Shown piece after piece: positions 52,349 through 61,341 of a stretch of 64,000 nt of DNA. How positions within the stretch are numbered: position 1 is the stretch's first letter; every line of letters begins with the position of its first letter. A program made the position numbers and the translations under genes. The notes under the pieces are model-generated. The model had not been told where the DNA came from. It searched no databases and saw only the letters and a list, made by a program, of their open reading frames with translations. The DNA is from Gammaproteobacteria bacterium. GTDB lineage: Bacteria > Pseudomonadota > Gammaproteobacteria > Ga0077536. The stretch covers positions 124,001-188,000 of the forward strand of contig JACKNH010000006.1 in assembly GCA_024234975.1 (NCBI GenBank), read 5' to 3'.

Positions 52349-53884
52349 ATGAAGACCATCCATCAAATCACGCTGGCATTGGCCTGGGTGTTGAGCACAC
52401 TGGCCGGCGCGCCATTGGTACAGGCGCAATCCACACCTGAAGTCCGCATCGATGCCGGCATGCTGGAAGGCATCCGCGAGCGCGACATGCAGGTGTTCCG
52501 CGGTATTCCGTACGCGCGGCCGCCGGTGGGCGACCTGCGTTGGCAGCCGCCGTTGCCCGTTGCCGCGTGGGAAGGCACGCGCAAGGCGACTGCGTTCGGT
52601 CCGGCCTGCATGCAGGGGCCACGCCCCGGAATTGGTGAAACCAGCGAGGATTGCCTGACGCTGAACGTGTTCACGCCGGCGGACGCCAGACCGGGCGCGA
52701 ATCTGCCGGTGATGGTGTGGGTGCATGGCGGTGGTTTCACCGGCGGCAGTGGCGCCGGCTTCGACGGCGCGGCGTTCACCCGTGACGGCGTGATCCTGGT
52801 GACCTTCAATTATCGGCTCGGCCTGTTCGGCATATTTGCCCACCCCGAGCTGGAGCCGTTGGATAACGCACAACCCTGGGCCAACTATGCCGTGCTCGAT
52901 ATGGTGGAGGTGCTCAAGTGGGTACAACACAATATCAGTGAGTTCGGCGGTAACCCCGGGCGGGTAACCATCTTCGGCGAATCCGCCGGTGCGATGGGCG
53001 TCCACCTGTTGATGACGACGCCGTCGGCGAAGAATCTGTTCCACGGCGCGATTGCGCAAAGCGGTTACGGCACCTGGCCGCTGCCGCGCGCTGAACGTGC
53101 GAGCAAGCTGCCCGGATCGCCAACGGCCGAGCAACAGACGTTGGCGGCAATCAGCACCATCGCACCAGGCCGTCAATTGAAGCGGCAGGATCTGAAGGCG
53201 TTGCCGGCGGCCTTGTTGGCCAACGCCGTCAGCGGTTTCCTGTTGCCGGTGGTGGACGGGGTCATCATCGAAGACGAGCCCGGCATCGTGTTCGCACAAG
53301 GCCGTCAGCACAAGGTGCCCTACATTACCGGTGCCAATGGTTTCGACGGTGTGGTATTGCGTGGCAGTGGCGTAGACGCCAAAGCCTACTGGGAGAGCTG
53401 GTCAGAGAAGGCGGATGAAATCCGTAAACTGTACGCCAGTGATTTCGCGCAAAGTGAAGAGCAGGGTATTGCGCGCTTGTTCGGCGATCAGCGCTATGGC
53501 TATGCCGGCCATTGGACGGCAGACCAGATGTCCCGCGCCGGCATTCCCACCTGGTTGTACTACTACGATTACCTGCCCGCGGCCCAACGCAGTGAGTTGC
53601 CCGGCGCGCCACACGGTGGCGAACTTGCCGGCATTTTCGATGTTCCGAATATCGGCGATGAGCAGCGCGCCATGGGCGCCACCATACGCGGCTACTGGAT
53701 CAATTTCGCCCGTACCGGCAATCCGAATTATCTCGGCGGTGACGGGGCACCGTGGCCAGTGTTCGACGCAGACGACCAATGGATGGTGTTCCGCGATGGC
53801 GCCAAAGCGCAGAGCGGCGTATTGAAGGACAAGCTCGCGCTGATTGGGCAGTGGTATCTGGCGCGGATCGGTTTGAAGCGCTGA
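52349..53884 (+). CDS. exported type-B carboxylesterase
   Basis: The 511-residue protein has a signal peptide ending PLVQAQ. It has the carboxylesterase-B signatures FRGIPYARPPVGDLRW, SEDCLTLNVFTP and PVMVWVHGGGFTGGSG. The nucleophile elbow is FGESAGAMG (S212) and the C-terminal His region is PHGGELAGIF. It would hydrolyse esters in the periplasm or outside. The ribosome site is weak. It lies 58 bases after the SDR gene. Confidence 0.92.
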   Translation: MKTIHQITLALAWVLSTLAGAPLVQAQSTPEVRIDAGMLEGIRERDMQVFRGIPYARPPVGDLRWQPPLPVAAWEGTRKATAFGPACMQGPRPGIGETSEDCLTLNVFTPADARPGANLPVMVWVHGGGFTGGSGAGFDGAAFTRDGVILVTFNYRLGLFGIFAHPELEPLDNAQPWANYAVLDMVEVLKWVQHNISEFGGNPGRVTIFGESAGAMGVHLLMTTPSAKNLFHGAIAQSGYGTWPLPRAERASKLPGSPTAEQQTLAAISTIAPGRQLKRQDLKALPAALLANAVSGFLLPVVDGVIIEDEPGIVFAQGRQHKVPYITGANGFDGVVLRGSGVDAKAYWESWSEKADEIRKLYASDFAQSEEQGIARLFGDQRYGYAGHWTADQMSRAGIPTWLYYYDYLPAAQRSELPGAPHGGELAGIFDVPNIGDEQRAMGATIRGYWINFARTGNPNYLGGDGAPWPVFDADDQWMVFRDGAKAQSGVLKDKLALIGQWYLARIGLKR

Positions 53885-53926
53885 TCTGAGCAGCGACTGT
53901 CCGGCGCGGCCCTGGCCACCCGGCGA

Positions 53927-55792
53927 TTACAGTCCGACTGTGGATAATTCGTCCGATACGATGGTGGCTGTCGCCACTTTTCCGTTGGCGACCACACGAT
54001 AGTTGCCCGGTGGCAGGGTCAAAGGCTCGTCACCGGTAAGACCCGTGGCGACGACGGTTCCGGTTGCGTCAAGCACTTCGAAGCGCATGGCAACGGCGCG
54101 TGAGAACGCTTTGCCCAGACCGGCCGCGTCCGCGGCGGCAAAGTACTTACCCTGGCCGATCGCAGCCCAGCTCTCGAACGTCGCCGCAAGCGTTGCATCC
54201 TCAATGGCCAGCCCCACGATATTGACCCGCACATCCCATCCGAGCTCGCGCAATGCCTGAATCGCCGCGGCGGGATCACCTTCGCAGGTTTCCTCGCCGT
54301 CCGTCAGCACCACCAGCATCCGTTGGCCCCGGACGTTCGCGAGATCGGTTTGCACCTGGCGGATCGAATCTGCAATGGGCGTGCGGGCCAGGTTCATCGC
54401 GTTGATGTTGGCGATGGCCGAGGTCGCCGCGGCCCGGTCAAGCGGCGCCAGAGGCACTTCCAGATCGGTTCGGCATGAATCAGCTTCGCGATGGCCGAAC
54501 ACGCGCAGGGCGAAGCCGGTACCGGCAGGAATGATATCGCTGACCAGGTGATGCAGCGTCGACTTGGCAATTTCGATACGTCGTTCACCGCCGATTCGCT
54601 GCAACATCGAACCCGAGGCGTCGAGAATGATTTCCACCGCGTCGTCGTCGGTGAGCAGTGCACCGGACTGCGTCACTTGCAGGGTGCCCGGCGGCGTAGG
54701 TGGTTGGACGATTGCAAGCGGATGGCGATCCATCACCCGGCCGGCCCGGGTCATATAGACCAGCTCGTAGTCACCGGCCGTGGTTGGCGCACCCAGGCGC
54801 ACGGCTGGCGAGTTGGGATCGATATAGGTATACGCGGGGTAGGTGCCGTCGCCGGCGACGACCCTGATCACATCGCCCTGGTTGCCGTTTCCCGACCATT
54901 GCACGCCGAATTCCATGCCGGCCGCCACCTGCGCGGGACCTTCGATGGTGACGTTGGCTTCAATCACTGAAACCGGTGCGCGGCCGATGATTGTCCCGCC
55001 CGTCACATATATCGCGTCGTAGTCACCGGGCGTTTCGGTGATCCGCAGGCTGACTTCATTGCCCCGCGCGTTGCCGACATATTCGTATCCGCCGACGGCA
55101 TTGGAACCTTCCCCGCCACGCGGTGCAAAGGCGATGTAGTCGCCCGAGTTGCCCGGGCCGGTGAAGGTCACGGTGACGAAACTGCCACCCGTGGCGGTGG
55201 CCGGCGCCGACAAGTTGGCAGTCACAGCCCCGATTCGTACCGGCGCGCGGCCAATTATCGTCGATCCGGTGCGATAGATGATGTCGTAGTCGCCGGCTTC
55301 GTTCGGCGCCCGCAGGCTTGTCGTGCCGGCGGTCGTATCAACGTAGACATAAGCCGCGCCTCGTATCATCTCGCCATCGCGAATGGCCCAGGTCAGGTTG
55401 TCCTGACGATTGGCTGGGCCCTGCCAGCTGATCTCCACGTCGGCGCCGGCGCCGGCGTTGTCCGGTGCGCTCAGCGCGGCTTCCACCGTGACAATATCAA
55501 TGGCCGAGCGCGCCCGTTCCTGGTCATCCGTGAACAGCACGACCACGTAACTTCCTGGCGCTTCCGGCGCTTCGATCACCTGCGGATTGTCCCGTGTGTA
55601 AGCGTAGGTCACACGGCGTGATCCATTGGTGGCGGGCCGAATTTCCAACACGCCGGTTTCCCCGGGTGGCGCTGTCCAACCAATGTTCAGGCTCTGGCGG
55701 ATCGCGGCCTGGACAGGCGCTTCGATTGCGTAGTCCTGGGCGAGGGCAGTGCATGACAACAGCGCTGCTGCGATTGACAGGAGTTTTCGCAT
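53927..55792 (-). CDS. exported VWA protein with four Ig-like modules
   Basis: The 621-residue protein has a signal peptide ending TALAQ. Four related beta modules follow (about residues 20-105, 105-190, 190-280 and 280-365). The middle ones end in the recurring phrase GDYDxIYxTGxTIIGRAPV. A von Willebrand A domain with MIDAS DASGS (391-395), then ARTPIAD and LTDGEETCEGDP, comes next. A short C-terminal beta domain (TLPPGNYRVVANG) closes it. It is probably a metal-dependent adhesion or surface-assembly protein; the binding partner is unknown. Confidence 0.85.
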   Translation of the reverse strand: MRKLLSIAAALLSCTALAQDYAIEAPVQAAIRQSLNIGWTAPPGETGVLEIRPATNGSRRVTYAYTRDNPQVIEAPEAPGSYVVVLFTDDQERARSAIDIVTVEAALSAPDNAGAGADVEISWQGPANRQDNLTWAIRDGEMIRGAAYVYVDTTAGTTSLRAPNEAGDYDIIYRTGSTIIGRAPVRIGAVTANLSAPATATGGSFVTVTFTGPGNSGDYIAFAPRGGEGSNAVGGYEYVGNARGNEVSLRITETPGDYDAIYVTGGTIIGRAPVSVIEANVTIEGPAQVAAGMEFGVQWSGNGNQGDVIRVVAGDGTYPAYTYIDPNSPAVRLGAPTTAGDYELVYMTRAGRVMDRHPLAIVQPPTPPGTLQVTQSGALLTDDDAVEIILDASGSMLQRIGGERRIEIAKSTLHHLVSDIIPAGTGFALRVFGHREADSCRTDLEVPLAPLDRAAATSAIANINAMNLARTPIADSIRQVQTDLANVRGQRMLVVLTDGEETCEGDPAAAIQALRELGWDVRVNIVGLAIEDATLAATFESWAAIGQGKYFAAADAAGLGKAFSRAVAMRFEVLDATGTVVATGLTGDEPLTLPPGNYRVVANGKVATATIVSDELSTVGL

Positions 55793-56002
55793 GATGATTT
55801 CCCATGTATCCAAGCCTTCAAGCTTAAGTGATCGCTGGATGGCTGCAAAACCGCACAGGCGCATGACGCATTCGCATTTATGCGACAGGTTTCCTTGTTG
55901 AGTTGCGCGAGCGCCCGCAGCCTTGGGCGGACCCGACGTTGAAACGCCGCTGGTTTCAGTGGCACGGACATCTGCGCGCCAGTGCAGGGAGGACAGGCTG
56001 AC

Positions 56003-56683
56003 ATGAAAATCTTGACGACAATCGTTCTGTTGTTGACGGTGACTGGCGTGGTCGCCGCGCCGTATCCGGTGGTCACGATCACCGAAATTGAAAGCGGCGC
56101 CGGCGGGTTTTACACGGTCGATATCGAGTCACCGGACAACGAGTTCTGGTACGTGCTCGCATTCGGTGTCAGCAACAATCTCGCAATAGACGCAGTGGCA
56201 AACAATCTGGGATGGGGCGAAGACGTCATCGACGATATCAGGTGGAACTCCGGTGAGCAGTACTACCGATCCGCCGGCCCGGGTGAATTCAACGATACGT
56301 TGCTGCTGGCCACTGGTGAGGATGGTGTGGGGAGCTTTTTCGATGTCTTTGGTCCCGGCGCAATGCAAGCCGTGCTGTTCTGGACCGGCGAATACTACGC
56401 CTCACCGATTGGGCCGAACGAAACGGCAGGTGGATTCGAATGGCATGGTTCGCCGCCGGAAAGCGAGGCATTCGCCATCGTCAGCGGTGGTGCGGCCGGC
56501 GCGACGCCGACGACCGCAATCTGCAGCGGCCCGGCAGGCGCGACCAATTCACTGGGCAGCTGCACCGTGCTGACGCCGGTACCGCTACCCGCTGCGGGAT
56601 GGTTGCTGGTTCTGCCGCTTGCCTTGGTCCGGCGTTGGGTATTTTCCACACAAGGTCATTCGTCCGGTCGCGTTTCAGCTTAG
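56003..56683 (+). CDS. VPxPA-CTERM exported protein
   Basis: The 226-residue protein starts at the ATG at 56003 and has a signal peptide ending GVVAAP. The mature part has no recognised domain; it is acidic and aromatic-rich, with GEQYYRSAGPGEFNDTLLLATG. The tail is TPVPLPAAGWLLVLPLALVRRW, then a polar extension. It is one of three such tailed proteins in 56-60.5 kb on this strand. Confidence 0.8.
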   Translation: MKILTTIVLLLTVTGVVAAPYPVVTITEIESGAGGFYTVDIESPDNEFWYVLAFGVSNNLAIDAVANNLGWGEDVIDDIRWNSGEQYYRSAGPGEFNDTLLLATGEDGVGSFFDVFGPGAMQAVLFWTGEYYASPIGPNETAGGFEWHGSPPESEAFAIVSGGAAGATPTTAICSGPAGATNSLGSCTVLTPVPLPAAGWLLVLPLALVRRWVFSTQGHSSGRVSA

Positions 56684-56963
56684 TGAGGCAGCGGGAAGCA
56701 AACTGTTGATAGACAGACTGTGCATCTTCAGTGCTGCCGGCAGCGGGGGGTACGAGGCTGCAAATGAAGCCTGAACTCCGTTGCCGGGCTCCTGGGTCAT
56801 GCGCCAACGGCCACGGCGACCAGGTGGCGCCGTCAATGGAATTTACACGCCGCTGGCCTGTACTGTCCGGAACACCGGAAATCAGCACTTTAATAGCGAG
56901 GTCTGAAAATTGCATGCCAGAATGGAAAACGTTTTCACACTGGAATCAGGAGGAGATTCTCCC

Positions 56964-57749
56964 GTGCAATTGAGTAAGAGACTTATGGCTTCCGCGCTTG
57001 GAAGCATGGCGCTGGCGTTCGTCGGCGTATCTGAGGCGGCTGTCGCCATCAATCCTGTCGTGAGTTATACGGTGGCGCTGCCGGACATATCAGAATCGAA
57101 CTATCTGATGGATCCGGTCGGCGATTCCGTGTTTTTCATGACGGTCATTGCCGGTTTACCTCAGTTTGACCCTGCGATGGGAACGCTGCAGCGGATCACG
57201 GTGGATATCAACGCAGCATTTGAACAGAACATCGGACTGGGCGCCGACATTGTCAACGACGACTCGCTGCCGCATTCGGTGGAATTCTTCACAGCCTTCA
57301 CCGACCTGGAATTGATCTATAACGGTCTCAACTATGGCAATGTCGTCGGTCAGACAGCGCTGTTGGACGGGCTGGATTGCTTTGGTGGCGGCGGCGAAGC
57401 GTGCCAGAACTACGCACAATTTTCTGATACCTGGGCCGAATCGGAAATCGGCGGGGTCGATATCAGCGCGTATTCTGACTACGTCGCGGATCACTTCATT
57501 GGCACCGGCGAGGTCTCCGCGCTGGAGCTCTGGTATGTTGCCTACGAAATCGGCACGATCGCAGATAACGCCAGCGACATTTTCGTGATTCACGAATTTC
57601 TATTGCCCGGTGGCAATACCGCCACTGATTACAATACGTTCACGATCAACTACGAATACACACCGGTGCCCATTCCGGCGGCCGCCTGGTTGTTCGGCAG
57701 TGCGCTCGTCGGTCTGCGCGTATTTCGTCGGGATGGACGGCGCGCCTGA
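56964..57749 (+). CDS. VPxPA-CTERM exported protein
   Basis: I chose the GTG at 56964 because AGGAGGAG (56947-56954) lies nine bases upstream; an upstream ATG would put 18 residues before the signal peptide. The 261-residue product has a signal peptide ending GVSEAAVA and a mature part of unknown fold with two Cys (LDCFGGGGEAC). The tail is TPVPIPAAAWLFGSALVGLRVFRRDGRR. It is a likely exosortase-type substrate. Confidence 0.85.
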   Translation: MQLSKRLMASALGSMALAFVGVSEAAVAINPVVSYTVALPDISESNYLMDPVGDSVFFMTVIAGLPQFDPAMGTLQRITVDINAAFEQNIGLGADIVNDDSLPHSVEFFTAFTDLELIYNGLNYGNVVGQTALLDGLDCFGGGGEACQNYAQFSDTWAESEIGGVDISAYSDYVADHFIGTGEVSALELWYVAYEIGTIADNASDIFVIHEFLLPGGNTATDYNTFTINYEYTPVPIPAAAWLFGSALVGLRVFRRDGRRA

Positions 57750-57976
57750 CACGATGCGAATCGACCGTGGAATCGTAAACCCGGACTTTGTCCGCGGGAT
57801 AAACGAAGCGCACGTAAGAGACAATCGACGTGGCAGCCATACGGGAAACAGGGCTGCCGCGTTGTTTCAATGTTCCAGCACTCTCGATTCAGCAGTGGTC
57901 GACAGCAACAATGCCACAGCGTTTGAGGCTGTCCGAATTGTTGGCTGCGGACGTTTATCGCCCACCACGTAAAACG

Positions 57977-59371
57977 TCACTGGCGCAGCTGCGCCGCCAC
58001 CGTCAGGTAGTAATTGCGCGCGAGGGCATTGACCGAATCGCGTGCCAGCACCGTCAGTGCATCAGCTTTCAGCAGACGTACCGTCTGATCGTCGGAATTC
58101 AATGCAAGCAGATGATCGGCGAGTTGCGCGGCCCACTGGGTGTCGCCCGCGGCCAGCGCCTGCCGTGCCTGCGCCAGCAGCTTGTCCTGCCCGCCCGCCA
58201 ACGCCGCCAGGCGGCGCGCTTCTTCAGTGGGCGACAATGGCGACAACTGCGTTGGATTGCCGTCGTACCAGCCGAGGTACCCGGTGAAGATTGATCGCAC
58301 TGCCCAGTCGACGCGACCGTAGTATTCGCCCAGATCGGGATCACGTGCGAGCTCGGGCGGCAGCTGAACGTACTGCACAAGCGCGTCCGGTGTCAGACCC
58401 TTGTTCATCCCTTCAACAGTCTTGTCGTGGACGAAGGCAATCGCATCACGCAGACGCGTGAGCGCGCCAACTGCAGCAGTGGGTCCCAGCACCGGCCGTG
58501 TATGTCCGGGGACGACCGCCCTCGGTTGTTCGTTGATCATTTTGTCGAGACTGTTTGCCCAGGCGAGCACGTCGCGGTACGGCGTGCCGCGGATGGCGTA
58601 CAGGTTCGGAAACGACTTGTAGTAATTGTCGCCGGCGAACAAGACGCCGGCCGCGGGATACCACACGTAGAGTTGATCATCGGTTTCACCGGGTGACTGC
58701 ACCAGTTCCAGTGTGCGGCCGGCGATGGTAATGGTCTGGCGCTCGCGGCTGAAGGTATGGTTGGGCGAGGTTTCGACCCTGGCCTGGTCAGCAGCGCGCG
58801 ATACCGCGGTACCGAAGGCATCCGCGCGCCCCGGACGCATGGGGGGCGCAATGCCGTTATTGATACGCAGGTCATCCGGCAAGGCAAACCCCGCCTGACG
58901 TACACCGCGTTGTTGCTGGATGGTGAGCCCGGCCGCCAGCAGCGGCCGGTCTTCGGCGCCGAGATTATCCCGTGCCCATATTTCAGGCATTGCGCCGTCA
59001 ACGAAGGCGGCCGTGCCACCGGTATGATCCCCATGGCCGTGCGTATAGATGATGCCTTTCACCGGTAGCGCGGTGATCTCACGGAACGCTTTTACAATCT
59101 CCGCAGCGTGCGCCGGACTCATCGCCGTATCGATGATGATGACGCCATCGTCACCGACAATCATAGATACGTTGGCCGGGCTGTAGCCGACCGCGGTATA
59201 GACATCCGGTGTAACGCGGACCACCTCGCGCGCGAACTCGCTCGCGCGAGCCCGCAGTGTGGCTTCCGCGGTGGTCTCCTGCGCGGGTAGCTGGAACGTA
59301 GCTACCGCGCATAGCGCAAGCACGGCCGCCGCCGTTCGAAAACCAGTCGTGGATGGTCGTTGCGTGCTCAT
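57977..59371 (-). CDS. alkylsulfatase-like metallo-beta-lactamase-fold hydrolase
   Basis: The 464-residue protein starts at an ATG after GGAGG. It has a signal peptide, the MBL core with HGHGDH (111-116), GIIIDTAMSP, TDDQLYVWYPAAGVLFAGDN and VVPGHTRPVLG. A helical dimerisation-type segment follows, with YFGRV-like GEYYGRVDWAVRSIFTGYLGWYDGNP. That segment is characteristic of SdsA1-type alkyl sulfatases. The final SCP2-like domain of those enzymes is missing or very short. It would hydrolyse a sulfate ester or similar substrate in the periplasm. Confidence 0.85.
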   Translation of the reverse strand: MSTQRPSTTGFRTAAAVLALCAVATFQLPAQETTAEATLRARASEFAREVVRVTPDVYTAVGYSPANVSMIVGDDGVIIIDTAMSPAHAAEIVKAFREITALPVKGIIYTHGHGDHTGGTAAFVDGAMPEIWARDNLGAEDRPLLAAGLTIQQQRGVRQAGFALPDDLRINNGIAPPMRPGRADAFGTAVSRAADQARVETSPNHTFSRERQTITIAGRTLELVQSPGETDDQLYVWYPAAGVLFAGDNYYKSFPNLYAIRGTPYRDVLAWANSLDKMINEQPRAVVPGHTRPVLGPTAAVGALTRLRDAIAFVHDKTVEGMNKGLTPDALVQYVQLPPELARDPDLGEYYGRVDWAVRSIFTGYLGWYDGNPTQLSPLSPTEEARRLAALAGGQDKLLAQARQALAAGDTQWAAQLADHLLALNSDDQTVRLLKADALTVLARDSVNALARNYYLTVAAQLRQ

Positions 59372-59658
59372 TACGTGATCCTCCGCATTGTCGCCGACTC
59401 ACGCCGGGCTGGTCGCAACCCTCGGTGAACGGTCCTTCAGTCTCGCCGGCCTGTGATGCAGCGAGCGTGGTCGGCGGACAATATCATGTGTGCTTGTTCA
59501 AGTTGCAGCGGAATGTCGGTCACTTGCACTGCGGCAAATGCCCCCACGTAGCGTACGAGAGATATGGCGACTCGCGTGCCCTTGAGCGAGAATGCGCCAG
59601 GCTGTTTTCACAATTAAAACTTTCAGCTTCGATAACTGCTGCACCAGTGGAGTCCGAC

Positions 59659-60450
59659 ATGCGAATACCCACCCTTGTTGTAACCAGGTCGTCGATTGCG
59701 AGCGTTGCGTTGTTATCCCTGGTCATCGCCGCACCAGACTGTTCGGCAGTCGTTCTCACCTTTGACCAGGCGTTCGAATCCGGCGTCATCGTGCCGCTGG
59801 GGGTTGGCGGCGAGGAACCGCCAACTTACGGCGATCGCGTACGTGGAACTCTCCAGCATGTTGCCGGTGGGGTGCTCACTTATGGCGAAGCGGGTGAAGG
59901 CTTTACGCCGAATGTCGTCGTCGACTTCTTCTCGCAAGGACCGGGCAATACCAGTGATGTGAAGTTGTTCGGCGCGAACTACGGGGACCTTACGAACGTG
60001 ATGTACGGCAACGAATCGGCCGGTTCGTTGAACCTCTATTTCACCGCCGACGATGGCTATGAAGTGTTGCTGTACGGCTTTGACCTCGCGGGTTGGCCAC
60101 AGCAGGACTACACGATTAACGCAGTACGCGTAACCGATGGTAATTCGCTGCTGTTCGAGCAGACGTCAGTGCTGGTGGAAGGCGATGACAGCGGCCCCGG
60201 CCATACCGCTTTCATATTTGATACGCCGCTGTCCGCGGCGTACCTGGCAATCACCATTGACGTTGCCAATATCGCCGGGCGCAGCCAGGACAACATCGGT
60301 ATCGACAATGTCCGCTTCGGACAGAGCCCGCCTGCGCCGGTGCCGGTGCCGGCAGCACTGCCGCTGCTCGCAGGAGCGATCGCATTGCTGGCCGGCGGTG
60401 ACGCACGTCGCCGTCGCCGGGGTGTGCGCCCGTCGGTATCACTCGGATAA
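59659..60450 (+). CDS. VPxPA-CTERM exported protein
   Basis: The ATG at 59659 gives 263 residues with a signal peptide ending PDCSAV. The mature part is a beta-rich domain of the kind seen in other PEP-CTERM proteins, with GYEVLLYGFDLAGWPQQDYTINAVRV and DNIGIDNVRFGQ. The tail is PAPVPVPAALPLLAGAIALLAGGDARRRRRG. Its end overlaps the convergent YjbR-like gene by 12 bases. Confidence 0.85.
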   Translation: MRIPTLVVTRSSIASVALLSLVIAAPDCSAVVLTFDQAFESGVIVPLGVGGEEPPTYGDRVRGTLQHVAGGVLTYGEAGEGFTPNVVVDFFSQGPGNTSDVKLFGANYGDLTNVMYGNESAGSLNLYFTADDGYEVLLYGFDLAGWPQQDYTINAVRVTDGNSLLFEQTSVLVEGDDSGPGHTAFIFDTPLSAAYLAITIDVANIAGRSQDNIGIDNVRFGQSPPAPVPVPAALPLLAGAIALLAGGDARRRRRGVRPSVSLG

Positions 60451-60807
60451 GGCCAGACCCAGTTGACGTTGCAAGCTTTTTGACAGTCCCGCCGCGACCA
60501 GACGGTGGGATTCGCGCAGATAGAACTTCAATTCCGCGTCAGGTAACCCGGGTTTCGCGTACTGCTGAATCCACTTGAAGCCGCGTGAGGCGAGGTAGGG
60601 TGCCGGGCGCAGGCCCGGTTCATCCTTGAGCATCTCGTATTCGCCTGGCGATACCTTGAAGGTTATGCCCGGTACCTTGCCATCGTTCCAGCCGGCGATC
60701 GCGAACACCTTGCCGCCCACTTTCCACACATCCGCGCCGCCCCACTGGACGACGTGTGTCGCCGCCACCATGCGGGCGCAAAACCGGTTGAATTGCGTGC
60801 TGGTCAT
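60439..60807 (-). CDS. MmcQ/YjbR-family protein
   Basis: The 122-residue protein has the family pattern VVQWGGADVWKVGGKVFAIAGW, ITFKVSPGEYEMLKDEPGLRPAPYLASRGFKWIQQY and a C-terminal helix (LRESHRLVAAGL). These small cyt-like double-wing proteins are widespread and may bind DNA, but the function is unproven. The start follows GAGGGTCG. Confidence 0.88.
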   Translation of the reverse strand: MTSTQFNRFCARMVAATHVVQWGGADVWKVGGKVFAIAGWNDGKVPGITFKVSPGEYEMLKDEPGLRPAPYLASRGFKWIQQYAKPGLPDAELKFYLRESHRLVAAGLSKSLQRQLGLALSE

Positions 60808-60911
60808 GTCTGTCGACCCTCCAGACGTCTGCAGCGGTTATCATGTCCGGGAAATTGGCGCGGCAGTGCCGGCATCTTCCACGTAACCGACCGCTTTCAG
60901 GGGCAGCTTAC

Positions 60912-61247
60912 ATGATTACGCGTACGGCGATTTTCGAAGGTCGCATCAAACCGGGCTATGAACAGGCGTTCTTTCGGCAGATCGAGGAGCGACTGGCGCC
61001 GCTGTGGTGGCGTTTCCCCAAGGTCATGGATGTCCGCATGTACAAGATCGATCAGGTGGATGAAGGCGCGCCGCCAATCATCATGATTCAGCAGGTGGAC
61101 TACCCCGATATGGATGCACTGGCCGCGGTCATGACCTCGCCCGAGCGCGACCAGGCGCGGGCGCTGACCCTGGAAATCCTGCAGATGTTCGAGGGCCGCT
61201 TCTATCATCTCGTCAGCGAAGGCAATGGGCAGGTGCCCAGGCCGTGA
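60912..61247 (+). CDS. dimeric ferredoxin-like (EthD/ABM-type) small protein
   Basis: The 111-residue protein begins MITRTAIFEGRIKPGYEQAFFRQIEERLAPLW. It contains PPIIMIQQVDYPDMDALAAVMTSPERDQAR, a pattern of small alpha/beta-barrel dimers related to EthD and antibiotic-biosynthesis monooxygenases. It lies 94 bases before the aldehyde dehydrogenase gene and may be in the same unit, possibly acting in the same catabolic pathway. Confidence 0.7.
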   Translation: MITRTAIFEGRIKPGYEQAFFRQIEERLAPLWWRFPKVMDVRMYKIDQVDEGAPPIIMIQQVDYPDMDALAAVMTSPERDQARALTLEILQMFEGRFYHLVSEGNGQVPRP

Positions 61248-61341
61248 TGCCCCATGCCGCCTGGGTGCACAACCCGGGCGCTGCACTTAAAATGGCCGCT
61301 GTTATCAACCACCGGCATCTGGCCGGCGAGTCAAGGTTCCC

